Assembly: GCF_043555985.1 (NCBI RefSeq)
Contig: NZ_JBIGIC010000018.1
Location: 22,216 to 86,215, forward strand
Origin: Pelomonas candidula
GTDB lineage: Bacteria > Pseudomonadota > Gammaproteobacteria > Burkholderiales > Burkholderiaceae_C
DNA length: 64,000 nucleotides
Reading direction: 5' to 3'
The notes below the pieces were generated by a model, which saw only the letters and a program-made list of their open reading frames with translations, ran no database searches and was not told the DNA's origin. Each line of letters starts with the position of its first letter. The first letter of the stretch is position 1. Of the stretch, positions 1-17,873 are shown one piece after another. Both the position numbers and the translations under genes were made by a program.

Positions 1-1815
1 GCCGGCGGTCGTCGTTTCCTTGACGCTGTATTCCAGGTTCGGGTAGCGACGGGTGACCGGATCACGGTTGGTGATCTTGGCGTTGTAGGCCGCCAGTGCA
101 TCGGCCGGGATGTAGGCGATGTTGGTCGGGAATCCGCTGCCGAGGCCGCTGCCGAAGTTGCCCGGGTAGTTGCCGCTGAAGGCCGGCACGGTGTAGGGCG
201 AGAGCTGCGGCGCGTCCGCGCCGCTTGCGTCTGCGCAAGCGCTGGCCTTGCTCCAGTCCCAGGGGCCGACGCGGTACGGCGTGCCTGTGGCGCAGCCAGG
301 ACCTTGGCTGATGATGGGGCCGGTGTAGCGCTTGTGCTCAGCACCGCGTGCGCCGAACTGCAGGCTCTTGAGGGCGCCGGCGTCGAGCGTGTACTCGGCG
401 TCCACCTGCGCCCAGGACTCCTTGTCGTTCACGACGACGTTCTGGGTGCCGAAGATCCAGTCGAAGTTCTGATAGCTGTTGTTGGTCAGCGAGAAGGCGG
501 GGGCGCTGCCCGTGCCCTTGAGGTCGAATCCGGAGCCGCTCGACGTGATGTGGGACTCGAGCACGTCCTGGCTGCCCGTCTTGCCCTTGCCGGTGGAAGA
601 ACCGACGTTGGCCGTCAGGCGCAGTGCGTCGTTGACTTTCCAGCCGCCGTCCAGGCTCAGGAAGTTGGCCGAGGCCGAGGCCTGGCGCGAGATCTGGTCG
701 TAGTAGCCGTTGTTGGTAGGCGTGGCGAAGGTGTAGTGCGCGCTGACCAGCGTGTTGTTGACGACCTTGTAGTCGGTCATCGTTGCGGCGTTTAGGTTCG
801 CCGGGATGGCCGACAGCAGGAAGTTGCGGTTGTAGTTGTCCGCGTCCATCTTGGACGAGAACCCCGTCAGCGTCAGGTCGACGTCCTTGGTGGGCTTGAA
901 CTCGGCGCGGATCAGGCCGCCCTTGCGCTCGCGCTCTTGCGTGAAATAGGCGGAGCCGAGCATGTTCGGCGCCTTCACACCTTCCAGATCAGGGTGGGCG
1001 GCGATCAAGGCGGCGGCGTTGGCGCCGGTGCCCTTGCCCGTGAGCGTCTCATACGTGGCGATGTGGCCGTCTTGAGCAATGACTTCGACGCCGTCTCGAC
1101 GCAGGTGGCGCTTTTCGGAGAACGCCTGCACCAGGACGCCGAAGGTCTTGTCTTCATTCTTGAAGTTGACCAGCGCGCTGAACTGCGGGTCGGTCTTGCC
1201 CGGCAGGCTGGCGTAAACCGCGCCCACGCCGGCTTCAAAAGTCAGCGCCTTCGCAAAGTCCAGAGGCTTGCGGGTGATGATGTTCACCGATCCCGCCGAG
1301 CCGCCCTCGACCAGGGAGGCTTGAGAGTTCTTGTGCACTTCGACGCGGCTGACCAGTTCCGACGGCAGCAGCGAGTAGCTGACGCTGCGGCCGACGCCGG
1401 CGCCGGTCTGATCGAGAACGAACCAGTCGCCGTTGGCGATGCCGTGACCGTCCAGCAGCGTCTGCGTCAGGCTGGGGTTGGTGCCGCGCAGACCCACGCG
1501 ATCGCGCTCGTCAAAGCCGCCGGAACCGCCCGCCGGGCTGTTCAGGATGGTGACGCCGGGAACGCGGGCCAGCGAGTCGGCCACGTTCTTGTCGGGCATC
1601 TTGCCGATGTCTTCGGCCGAGATGACGTCGATGTGCGTGTCGGCGTTCCGCTTGACGCTCAGCGACTTCTCCTGCGATGCGCGGATGCCGGTCACGGTGA
1701 CCATGTCCAGCTGCTGGGTTGCGGGCGCCTCCTGTTGCTGCGCCATGGCGGCGCTGCTGGCGCCGAGCAGTGCGATGAACACCGCCTGCGAGATGGGAGT
1801 CTGCTTGACCTTCAT
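1..1815 (-). CDS. TonB-dependent receptor, Caulobacter/Xanthomonas type (3' part outside window)
   Basis: Outer-membrane gated channel that would import a ligand using TonB energy. The reverse frame is open from the ATG at 1815 to base 1 (605 codons visible, no stop), so the barrel C-terminus lies outside. The start follows GAGGAT at good spacing and opens a signal peptide ending in AMAQQQ. After it comes VTVTGIRASQEKSLSVKR and then a plug domain (DVISAEDIGKMPDKNVADSL, RVPGV, LRGTNPS). This opening is characteristic of the TIGR01782-like receptor family, often linked to carbohydrate or complex-substrate uptake. The substrate cannot be told from sequence, and no partner gene is visible. It is divergent from the tRNA-tuf operon, with about 0.6 kb between them. 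Confidence 0.93.
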   Translation of the reverse strand, partial: MKVKQTPISQAVFIALLGASSAAMAQQQEAPATQQLDMVTVTGIRASQEKSLSVKRNADTHIDVISAEDIGKMPDKNVADSLARVPGVTILNSPAGGSGGFDERDRVGLRGTNPSLTQTLLDGHGIANGDWFVLDQTGAGVGRSVSYSLLPSELVSRVEVHKNSQASLVEGGSAGSVNIITRKPLDFAKALTFEAGVGAVYASLPGKTDPQFSALVNFKNEDKTFGVLVQAFSEKRHLRRDGVEVIAQDGHIATYETLTGKGTGANAAALIAAHPDLEGVKAPNMLGSAYFTQERERKGGLIRAEFKPTKDVDLTLTGFSSKMDADNYNRNFLLSAIPANLNAATMTDYKVVNNTLVSAHYTFATPTNNGYYDQISRQASASANFLSLDGGWKVNDALRLTANVGSSTGKGKTGSQDVLESHITSSGSGFDLKGTGSAPAFSLTNNSYQNFDWIFGTQNVVVNDKESWAQVDAEYTLDAGALKSLQFGARGAEHKRYTGPIISQGPGCATGTPYRVGPWDWSKASACADASGADAPQLSPYTVPAFSGNYPGNFGSGLGSGFPTNIAYIPADALAAYNAKITNRDPVTRRYPNLEYSVKETTTAG

Positions 1816-2402
1816 GAACTGATCCTCGTTGTGGCCAATGAAATCGGTCGGGCGGTGGTGCGTCCCCTGGTTGGTCTGCATACCACCTTGAGTCCGGTTG
1901 CGGCCGCTTTTCGAGTTGTCGCAGCTCTGCATCCCAGTGTGACACCACTGTAATGCGCGATAACGCCACTTTGCTACCAGTATCGACTGCGGAGTTTCCC
2001 GAGTGGGCGTCCTGAAGTGCGTGTGAAATAACGCTTTTACTGGGAGGGAGGGCGCTTTTGCCCTCTGGATATTGGTCTTTGATTGGCATCTTTCCCGTGG
2101 CTGTCAAATGTTGCGCGTCGGCTACGTTTGGTGTGCCGCGAGGTGGTCGGGGCTTGACGGGGTGGCCTGCTGGTCTCCCGGTTGCCTTGCTCTGGTGCTG
2201 AACTGGTCCTGAAGGCCGGTTGGCGCGTATGCGAGGCGCTGGTTTGTTGGCCGAGAGGCGTTTTCGCGATGCGGCTAGGCCTCTGCCGGCGTGGTTTCGG
2301 GCGGCGTTGTGCGTCGCATCTCGGGCGTGTCGATCGCCGCGCGGCAATCGCCGGATATCCAGGGGCATTGGCGCGAGGCTGTGTTCTTCTTGCGTGCCGC
2401 TG
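1816..2402. other. Intergenic region upstream of the receptor gene and the tRNA-tuf operon
   Basis: No convincing gene. Open frames here lack ribosome sites and run into the tRNA genes. It should hold the receptor promoter on the minus strand, but I could not pick -35/-10 boxes with confidence. A short inverted repeat GAGGGC-N6-GCCCTC sits near 2047-2064. The right end adjoins the tRNA promoter. Confidence 0.6.
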
Positions 2403-2430
2403 TTGCGCCCCACTCGGCCTGTGCTATAGT
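2403..2430 (+). promoter_or_regulatory. Sigma70-type promoter of the tRNA-tuf operon
   Basis: TTGCGC (2403-2408), 16 nt, TATAGT (2425-2430), followed by a GC-rich TGCGGGC discriminator and then the tRNA-Tyr gene at 2446. A GC-rich discriminator is typical of stringently controlled stable-RNA promoters (established knowledge). The same -10/discriminator arrangement recurs before rplK. Confidence 0.7.
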
Positions 2431-2445
2431 TGCGGGCTTGCCTCA

Positions 2446-2530
2446 GGAGGGGTGGCCGAGTGGTTAAAGGCAGCAGACTGTAAATCTGCCCGCATAGCGT
2501 ACGCTGGTTCGAATCCAGCCTCCTCCACCA
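2446..2530 (+). tRNA. tRNA-Tyr (GTA)
   Basis: 85 nt including encoded CCA. The acceptor GGAGGGG pairs with CTCCTCC (one G-T pair), the anticodon loop CTGTAAA gives GTA, there is a long class II variable arm, and the T arm is GCTGG-TTCGAAT-CCAGC. First gene of the tRNA-tuf transcript. Confidence 0.97.
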
Positions 2531-2568
2531 AAGCTTGCGCTTGCAAGCAGAGGTCAAGAGCTCCCAGG

Positions 2569-2642
2569 GCGGGAGTAGTTCAATGGTAGAACCTTAGCCT
2601 TCCAAGCTAATGACACGGGTTCGATTCCCGTTTCCCGCTCCA
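2569..2642 (+). tRNA. tRNA-Gly (TCC)
   Basis: 74 nt including CCA. The acceptor GCGGGAG pairs with TTCCCGC. The anticodon stem TTAGC/GCTAA encloses CTTCCAA, giving anticodon TCC. It lies 38 nt after tRNA-Tyr in the same transcript, matching the E. coli tyrU-glyT-thrT-tufB order. Confidence 0.97.
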
Positions 2643-2726
2643 TCCGAGTGGCTTGGTCGGCGAGCGTCGATACCGGTTTGCCGGCCAGCGGTTCAGCAAT
2701 GAGCTTGGCGTCAAACCCGTGCCGAT

Positions 2727-2801
<75 letters not shown>

Positions 2802-2850
2802 CCCTTTCTTTTTTCTACTCGTCTCAACGGGTTCGCCTCAGGAGCGCAAG

Positions 2851-4041
<1,191 letters not shown>

Positions 4042-4057
4042 GTTTTTTTAAGGCCAC

Positions 4058-4133
4058 AGGGGCATAGCTCAATTGGCAGAGCGTCGGTCTCCAAAACCGA
4101 AGGTTGGGGGTTCGAGACCCTCTGCCCCTGCCA
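4058..4133 (+). tRNA. tRNA-Trp (CCA)
   Basis: 76 nt including the terminal CCA. The acceptor AGGGGCA pairs with TGCCCCT. The anticodon stem TCGGT/ACCGA encloses CTCCAAA, giving anticodon CCA. It lies between tuf and secE, the usual place in Beta- and Gammaproteobacteria. Confidence 0.97.
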
Positions 4134-4277
4134 CCCGCCACTGATCACGGCGGTTGGTTCCCTGGCTAACCAAGCATCGGCCCGCGAGAGAGATCTCGGC
4201 GGGCCTTGCTGCTGATGGCTACGGCCTGCGGCAGCGTCCGAAAAGCCGCCTCGATGGCGGCGCGTGAAAGACAAGTG

Positions 4278-4664
4278 ATGGCGAATCCTCCCCAAGTCGA
4301 GACCGTGACAAGCGGCGCCGACAAGGCCAAGCTGGCCGCTGCGGTGCTGCTGCTGATCGGCGCGTTGGCGGCCTATTACGGGCTGTCCAAGCAAGGCGCG
4401 CTGGTGCAGTGGGCCTCGCTGATCGTGCTGCTGGCCGCTGGTGTAGCTGCTTTCTTCACGTCCGAGCATGGCAAGGCGCTGATCGCCTACGGCCGCGACT
4501 CGGTCCGTGAAGTGAAGAAGGTCGTCTGGCCCACGCACAAGGAAGCGCGCCAGATGACCGGCTACGTCTTCGCCTTCGTCGTTGTCATGGCGCTGTTCCT
4601 GTGGCTGACGGACAAGACGCTGGAATGGGCGTTGTACGACCTGATCCTTGGCTGGAAGCGCTGA
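4278..4664 (+). CDS. secE: Preprotein translocase subunit SecE
   Basis: Inner-membrane subunit that clamps SecY in the Sec translocon. 128 aa from the ATG at 4278, the usual proteobacterial length; the frame is open further upstream to a TTG at 4206, but that extension is unlike the family. Three hydrophobic segments are visible (about residues 17-34, 42-60 and 96-116). The conserved cytoplasmic amphipathic motif SVREVKKVVWPTHKEARQ precedes the last one. Eleven nt separate its stop from nusG, the standard secE-nusG pair. Confidence 0.96.
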   Translation: MANPPQVETVTSGADKAKLAAAVLLLIGALAAYYGLSKQGALVQWASLIVLLAAGVAAFFTSEHGKALIAYGRDSVREVKKVVWPTHKEARQMTGYVFAFVVVMALFLWLTDKTLEWALYDLILGWKR

Positions 4665-4675
4665 GAAGGAACGAG

Positions 4676-5254
4676 ATGAGCGAAGAGCAAAACGTCGCCG
4701 CCGCCGAGGCGCCTGCTGGCCTGCCCAAGCGCTGGTATGTGGTCCACGCCTATTCGGGCATGGAGAAAGCCGTCGAGCGCAACCTGCGTGAGCGCATCGA
4801 CCGCGCCGGCATGCAGGACAAGTTCGGCCGCATCCTGGTGCCGACCGAGGAGGTTGTCGAGCTCAAGAACGGCAAGAAGGCCGTGACCGAGCGCCGCTTC
4901 TTCCCTGGCTACGTACTGGTCGAGATGGCGATGGACGACGAGTCCTGGCACTTGGTGAAGCACACGTCCAAGGTGACGGGCTTCGTCGGTGGTGCGAAGA
5001 ACCGCCCGGCGCCGATCTCGGAGGCTGAGGTCATGAAGATCGTCAACCAGATGCAGGAAGGCGTCGAGAAGCCCCGGCCCAAGGTCGAATGGACGGTCGG
5101 CGAGGTCGTGCGCGTCAAGGAAGGCCCCTTCACCGACTTCAACGGTTCGGTCGAGGAAGTCAACTACGACAAGTCCAAGGTCCGCGTTTCCGTCACGATC
5201 TTCGGTCGTGCGACGCCGGTGGAGCTGGATTTCGCGCAGGTCGAGAAAGTTTGA
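4676..5254 (+). CDS. nusG: Transcription antitermination/termination factor NusG
   Basis: Binds the RNA polymerase clamp and links it to Rho or to ribosomal S10. 192 aa from the ATG at 4676, which follows GAAGGAACGAG. The N-terminal NGN domain starts with KRWYVVHAYSGMEKAVERNL and contains RRFFPGYVLVEM. The C-terminal KOW domain contains VRVKEGPFTDFNGSVEEVN and ends in ARATPVELDF-like sequence. The frame is also open from 4601, but that would overlap secE by 64 nt and is not conserved. Confidence 0.97.
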   Translation: MSEEQNVAAAEAPAGLPKRWYVVHAYSGMEKAVERNLRERIDRAGMQDKFGRILVPTEEVVELKNGKKAVTERRFFPGYVLVEMAMDDESWHLVKHTSKVTGFVGGAKNRPAPISEAEVMKIVNQMQEGVEKPRPKVEWTVGEVVRVKEGPFTDFNGSVEEVNYDKSKVRVSVTIFGRATPVELDFAQVEKV

Positions 5255-5478
5255 AGAACCGAGAGGTTCGTCAAACTTCGCCGCTGGCCCGTAGGGCTCA
5301 AGGCAAAGTCTGAGGCGCTAGAATTGCGGGTTCGGCCGGCGTCCCCTGAACGTCGGCCCGTGATCAGTCTGCAACGAGAGGCGGACAAGAGGAGCAAAGG
5401 TAAGGACGCAAGTCCGAGTCCAATGCGCTAGCACTCAGGTGCCCAGGCTTTGCCGCCCGGGCGCTGATTGGAGAAAAC
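5255..5478 (+). promoter_or_regulatory. Leader and probable promoter of rplK-rplA
   Basis: 224 nt without a gene. TAGAAT at 5319-5324 followed by TGCGGG closely matches the -10/discriminator of the tRNA promoter (TATAGT-TGCGGG). The -35 is weak, so the promoter call is tentative. In E. coli the L1 protein represses this operon through an rRNA-like structure in the rplK leader, so a similar L1 site here is plausible but not demonstrated. Confidence 0.45.
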
Positions 5479-5916
5479 ATGGCAAAGAAGATTGTCGGCT
5501 TCATCAAGCTGCAAGTCGCCGCCGGCAAGGCCAACCCCTCGCCGCCGGTCGGTCCCGCGCTGGGTCAGCGTGGCCTGAACATCATGGAATTCTGCAAGGC
5601 GTTCAACGCCCAGACTTCGGGTCCTGGCTTCGAGCCGGGCATGAAGCTGCCGGTGGTCATCACCGCGTTCGCAGACAAGAGCTTCACCTTCGTCATCAAG
5701 TCGCCCCCGGCGACCGTGCTGCTGAAGAAGGCCGCCAAGATCGAGAAGGGCTCGCAGCGTCCCCACCTGGACAAGGTCGGCAAGCTGACCCGCGCCCAGC
5801 TGGAAGAGATTGCGAAGATCAAGACCAAGGACCTGACGGCTGCCAACGTCGACGCCGCTGTCCGCACCATCGCCGGCTCCGCCCGCTCGATGGGCATCAT
5901 CGTGGAAGGGGTCTGA
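5479..5916 (+). CDS. rplK: 50S ribosomal protein L11
   Basis: Binds the GTPase-associated region of 23S rRNA and is needed for stringent-response sensing. 145 aa (E. coli 142). The N-terminal domain has the Pro-rich hinge NPSPPVGPALGQRGLNIMEF, and the C-terminal RNA-binding domain ends in AGSARSMGI. The start follows GGAGAAAAC. A single base separates its TGA from the rplA ATG, so the two are translationally linked. Confidence 0.98.
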   Translation: MAKKIVGFIKLQVAAGKANPSPPVGPALGQRGLNIMEFCKAFNAQTSGPGFEPGMKLPVVITAFADKSFTFVIKSPPATVLLKKAAKIEKGSQRPHLDKVGKLTRAQLEEIAKIKTKDLTAANVDAAVRTIAGSARSMGIIVEGV

Positions 5917-5917
5917 C

Positions 5918-6628
5918 ATGGCCAAGCTCACCAAGAAGCAAAAGGCGCTGGCTGGCAAGGTCGAATCGACCAAGCTGTACGCGCTGACCGAGGCCCTGGA
6001 CCTAGTCAAGAGCCTGGCCACCGCCAAGTTCGATGAGTCCATCGACGTCGCCGTGCAACTCGGTATCGATGCCAAGAAGTCGGACCAGGTCGTTCGTGGC
6101 GCCGTCGTGCTGCCCAACGGCACCGGCAAGACCAAGCGCGTCGCCGTGTTCGCCCAAGGTGCCAAGGCTGAAGAAGCCCGCGCCGCCGGCGCCGACGTCG
6201 TCGGCATGGAAGACCTGGCCGAGCGCGTCAAGGCGGGCGACATGCCCTTCGACGTGGTCATCGCCTCGCCCGACACCATGCGCGTTGTCGGTACCCTGGG
6301 TCAGATCCTGGGCCCGCGCGGCCTGATGCCTAACCCCAAGGTTGGCACCGTAACCCCGGACGTCGCCACCGCCGTCAAGAACGCCAAGGCTGGACAGGTC
6401 CAGTTCCGCGTCGACAAGGCCGGCATCATCCACGGCACCCTCGGCCGTCGTTCGTTTGACACCGACAAGCTGGAAGGCAACCTGCGCGCGCTGATCGAAG
6501 CCCTGAACAAGGCCAAGCCGGCGTCGAGCAAGGGCATCTACCTGCGCAAGGTTGCCGTGTCCTCGACGATGGGCGTCGGCGCCCGCGTCGAAATCGCGTC
6601 GATCAACGCTCAGGCCAACGCCGCCTAA
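5918..6628 (+). CDS. rplA: 50S ribosomal protein L1
   Basis: Forms the L1 stalk that handles E-site tRNA. 236 aa, close to E. coli (234). Conserved segments include LPNGTGKTKRVAVF, GRRGLMPNPKVGTV-type sequence around residue 135, and TMGVGARVEI near the C-terminus. In enterobacteria L1 represses its own operon by binding the rplK leader. It is the second gene after rplK, and a 282-nt leader separates it from rplJ. Confidence 0.98.
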   Translation: MAKLTKKQKALAGKVESTKLYALTEALDLVKSLATAKFDESIDVAVQLGIDAKKSDQVVRGAVVLPNGTGKTKRVAVFAQGAKAEEARAAGADVVGMEDLAERVKAGDMPFDVVIASPDTMRVVGTLGQILGPRGLMPNPKVGTVTPDVATAVKNAKAGQVQFRVDKAGIIHGTLGRRSFDTDKLEGNLRALIEALNKAKPASSKGIYLRKVAVSSTMGVGARVEIASINAQANAA

Positions 6629-6910
6629 GCAACGACATCAGGCCCTGGTGGCCTGAGTCAAAGAATCTGCGCGGGGCGAGTCTGGCCCCGGGCAACAAAG
6701 ATTGGTGGGGCGCCGACCGGGCAACCGGGCGGCGCGTCATCCAAGACCGCTGGTGGAGACCCCTTAAATCGAAGTTGCCGATCCGTCGGTGATGGAGAAC
6801 CAGCGCAGATGGCGGTCCCGCTGAAAGGAATTCTTTCCTGACAGATGGTCGCTGAATCCCTGGCGCTCTCGAAGCCGCAAGGCCGAGGGAGCAAATGTGA
6901 GGAGTAGACC
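6629..6910 (+). promoter_or_regulatory. rplJ leader region (probable L10-L7/L12 autoregulatory site)
   Basis: 282 nt without a gene and with much GC-rich self-complementarity (for example GGGCAACCGGGCGGCGCG near 6718-6736). In many bacteria this leader binds the L10-(L7/L12) complex and sets rplJL translation. The position fits that role exactly, but I did not fold it and could not define the kink-turn. A GAGGAGTAG ribosome site precedes the TTG start of rplJ. Confidence 0.5.
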
Positions 6911-7435
6911 TTGAGTCTCAATCGCAACGAGAAGGCAGTCGTTGTCTCCGACGTCGCAGCGCAAGCTGCCAAGTCGCAGACGCTGGCGTTGGCCGAGTAC
7001 CGTGGCCTCACCGTGGAAGCCTTGAACAAGCTGCGCGTCGATGCGCGTGCCAAGGGTGTCTATCTTCACGTGCTGAAGAACACCCTGGCCCGTCGCGCTG
7101 TCGCCGGCACCCCGTTCGAAGCGGCTGCGGAGAGCATGGTCGGTCCGCTGATCTACGGCTTTTCGGAAGACGCTGTCGCGGCTGCCAAAGTCATCGCTGA
7201 CTTTGCCAAGACCAACGACAAGCTCGTCATCAAGGGCGGCGCCTACGGCGGCAAGGCTCTGGACGTCAATGGCGTGAAGGCCCTGGCCAACGTCCCGTCC
7301 AAGGAAGTCCTGCTGTCGCAAATCGCTGGCCTGCTCAAGTCGCCGGTGCAGCGCACCGCGGCCGTGCTGGCAGCCCTGGCTCAGCAACGTGGTGGTGGCG
7401 CCGAAGCGGCTGCCGAAGCCCCGGCTGCCGCCTGA
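6911..7435 (+). CDS. rplJ: 50S ribosomal protein L10
   Basis: Anchors L7/L12 dimers to the ribosomal stalk base. 174 aa. The start is a TTG codon after GAGGAGTAGACC and gives MSLNRNEKAVVVSDV, matching the family N-terminus, and no better ATG is available. The C-terminus is Ala-rich (GGGAEAAAEAPAAA). The weak TTG start agrees with a translationally regulated gene. rplL follows after 54 nt. Confidence 0.97.
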   Translation: MSLNRNEKAVVVSDVAAQAAKSQTLALAEYRGLTVEALNKLRVDARAKGVYLHVLKNTLARRAVAGTPFEAAAESMVGPLIYGFSEDAVAAAKVIADFAKTNDKLVIKGGAYGGKALDVNGVKALANVPSKEVLLSQIAGLLKSPVQRTAAVLAALAQQRGGGAEAAAEAPAAA

Positions 7436-7489
7436 TCGACGACAAATCACGCGTTCACACGCAACCCATCTGTTTTTAGGAAATTAATC

Positions 7490-7870
<381 letters not shown>

Positions 7871-8011
7871 TTCGTACGGCGCTCGGCTACTGCGCCGGAC
7901 GATCTCGGGCCTTCGATGCTCACCGCACGTCAGTGCGGTTGCGCGTCTCAGACCCGACCTCGACCGGCTCGCGACGCCGCGCGCCGCACGAATCTGGGTT
8001 TGCCTGGATTC

Positions 8012-8043
8012 AAAAAGGGGTTGCCGACAGGCATCCCCTTTTT
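8012..8043 (+). terminator. Terminator/attenuator between rplL and rpoB
   Basis: AAAAAGGGG (8012-8020) pairs with CCCCTTTTT (8035-8043). The stem continues through one T-T mismatch to about 14 positions with loop GACA. The T tract on one side and A tract on the other make it look bidirectional. E. coli has a partial terminator at this same place that lowers rpoBC relative to rplJL. Confidence 0.8.
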
Positions 8044-8077
8044 CGTCTTTACGGGTATCTCCCCGTAGAGAACAGTT

Positions 8078-8113
8078 GAAAGAACCGTGCGCGGTATGAT
8101 GCGCGGTTCTTTC
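8078..8113 (+). promoter_or_regulatory. Second hairpin in the rpoB leader
   Basis: GAAAGAACCG-TG-CGC pairs with GCGCGGTTCTTTC: a 13-bp stem with a 2-nt bulge and loop GGTATGAT. There is no T tract, so it is not a terminator. E. coli has an RNase III processing hairpin in the same interval, and this may be its functional counterpart (inference). Confidence 0.5.
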
Positions 8114-8300
8114 ACGTGTTCTCTGATCCGACTGCAGAGAACCAGTTTGGTCGGACTTTGGTGCAATGCCAGAGTTGTCCGCCAGCGGTTGGTAGTGGCC
8201 AACCACCAAGCTAGGCAGCCGCCCGTTCCGGGTGTGTGAGCCAGCCAGTCGCCGACGCGGTGCGTCCCACGGCCGGGGGCGCACTCGACACGGAGTGTTT

Positions 8301-12422
<4,122 letters not shown>

Positions 12423-12433
12423 GGAGCAGATGC

Positions 12434-16651
<4,218 letters not shown>

Positions 16652-16674
16652 GCGCCACGGGGCCTTCGCCCCTC

Positions 16675-16709
16675 AAAGCCGCCCCGGTTCACGCCGCGGG
16701 CGGCTTTTT
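16675..16709 (+). terminator. Rho-independent terminator after rpoC
   Basis: AAAGCCGCC pairs with GGCGGCTTT around a GC-rich loop, followed by TTTTTC. It begins 23 nt after the rpoC stop and lies before the convergent PIN-domain gene. Confidence 0.85.
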
Positions 16710-16720
16710 CATTGGCGGGA

Positions 16721-17197
16721 TCAGTCCGGTGACCAGCGCTCCGGTGTCACGATCGCCAGGCCGCGCAGCCGTGCGCGCTTCGCCAGTGCCAGCACGGCCT
16801 TGTCGCGGGAGACCAGCCAGCGCGCGCCGGCGGCCAGCGCGAGATCGATGAACTTCTGGTCGTCTGGGTCGCGGCAGACCAGCCGTCCGGCCAGCGGCTG
16901 CAGCCCGGCAGCGTCGACGGCGAGCGCGTGGGCGTCGAACTGCGCCTCGATGAAGGCCAGGTCAGGCGCGTAGCTTGCCGCGACGCCGCGGCCCAGCACG
17001 TGGCGGATCTCGTCGCGCATCGCCGGCGCGACCAGCCAGCGCAGCCGGCCTGACGTGACGGCCGTGGTCAGCGCCTGCACGCGCTCGTCTCGGAAGACCA
17101 GCCAGTCCATGACGACCTGGGTGTCGATGACGATGGCCGGTCGTTCGTCCGTTTCCAGTGGGGCGGTTGCAGCGGCAGACGGAGCGGGGGTGTCCAT
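16721..17197 (-). CDS. PIN-domain protein, possible toxin-type RNase
   Basis: 158 aa from the ATG at 17197. A PIN fold is supported by the N-terminal acidic motif VIDTQVVMDWL, a central E (RDEIRHVLG), DPDDQKFIDLAL and a late D in VSRDKAVL, in the order of the four acidic metal ligands. This resembles the PIN family annotated as putative toxin components (COG1569-like). No antitoxin gene adjoins it, so a toxin-antitoxin role is unproven and it may be a housekeeping nuclease. The frame extends upstream to 17290, but that would cross the rpsL promoter and adds unconserved sequence. It is convergent with rpoC. Confidence 0.8.
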   Translation of the reverse strand: MDTPAPSAAATAPLETDERPAIVIDTQVVMDWLVFRDERVQALTTAVTSGRLRWLVAPAMRDEIRHVLGRGVAASYAPDLAFIEAQFDAHALAVDAAGLQPLAGRLVCRDPDDQKFIDLALAAGARWLVSRDKAVLALAKRARLRGLAIVTPERWSPD

Positions 17198-17231
17198 TGC
17201 CGCCAGCTTACCCCGGCCTCCGGGCAGACCC

Positions 17232-17260
17232 TTGTGCCGGAATTGCCAGCGGTCTACAAT
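17232..17260 (+). promoter_or_regulatory. Promoter of the str operon (rpsL)
   Basis: TTGTGC (17232-17237), 17 nt, TACAAT (17255-17260), followed by CCTCGGC. The position, 84 nt before the rpsL start and just after the divergent PIN gene start, suits a ribosomal-protein promoter. Confidence 0.7.
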
Positions 17261-17343
17261 CCTCGGCTCTTCGCCTTTTGGGTGGTGCATTCCTGCGCGC
17301 CCGAAAAGTGAGGTTCACTGACTTCAAACGGGAACAAGTCGTA

Positions 17344-17718
17344 ATGCCAACCATCAATCAGCTGGTGCGCCACGGTCGTGAGGCCGAGGTCACCAAGTCC
17401 AAGTCGCCTGCGATGCAGAACTGCCCGCAGCGCCGCGGTGTCTGCACCCGCGTCTACACCACCACGCCGAAGAAGCCGAACTCCGCGCTGCGTAAGGTCG
17501 CCAAGGTGCGCCTGACCAACGGCTTCGAGGTCATCTCCTACATCGGCGGCGAAGGCCACAACCTGCAAGAACACAGCGTCGTGCTCGTGCGCGGCGGCCG
17601 TGTGAAGGACTTGCCCGGTGTTCGTTACCACATCGTGCGCGGTTCGCTGGACCTGCAAGGCGTCAAGGATCGCAAGCAGGCCCGTTCCAAGTACGGCGCC
17701 AAGCGTCCGAAGAAGTAA
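17344..17718 (+). CDS. rpsL: 30S ribosomal protein S12
   Basis: Decoding-centre protein. 124 aa, the usual length, starting MPTINQLVRHGREAEVTKSK. The streptomycin-relevant loops TTPKKPNSALRKVAKVRL and GGRVKDLPGVRYHIVRG are intact, with Lys at the classical resistance positions (apparently streptomycin-sensitive type). The frame is open upstream to 17158, but that precedes the promoter. It heads the rpsL-rpsG-fusA-tuf operon. Confidence 0.98.
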   Translation: MPTINQLVRHGREAEVTKSKSPAMQNCPQRRGVCTRVYTTTPKKPNSALRKVAKVRLTNGFEVISYIGGEGHNLQEHSVVLVRGGRVKDLPGVRYHIVRGSLDLQGVKDRKQARSKYGAKRPKK

Positions 17719-17873
17719 ATCGTCTGTTCGGGCTCAGCACATCTGCTGACCCAACGTTGTTGCGGCCTCTGAGTTGTCGGTAGGTCGAGTAAGTGGACAA
17801 GCCCCAGATGTCGGTGGTTGTCCAGCGGAGCGAGGCGACAAGCCCCTCCAACTGAAGCAGAAGGAAGAATCCC

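Larger units (their letters stand above)
7871..8300 (+). other. rplL-rpoB intergenic region
   Basis: 430 nt with no gene that I can support. It holds two strong hairpins (8012-8043 and 8078-8113, listed separately) and a purine-poor rpoB leader. The frame upstream of rpoB is open back to 8232 but lacks the family N-terminus. Confidence 0.7.

Noticed and set aside
2182..2589. Plus-strand open frame of 135 codons before and across tRNA-Tyr
   Set aside because: It runs through two tRNA genes and their promoter; no homology or ribosome site.
8076..8100. TTGAAA and TATGAT as an rpoB promoter
   Set aside because: Spacing is only 13 nt, and both elements are part of the 8078-8113 hairpin region.
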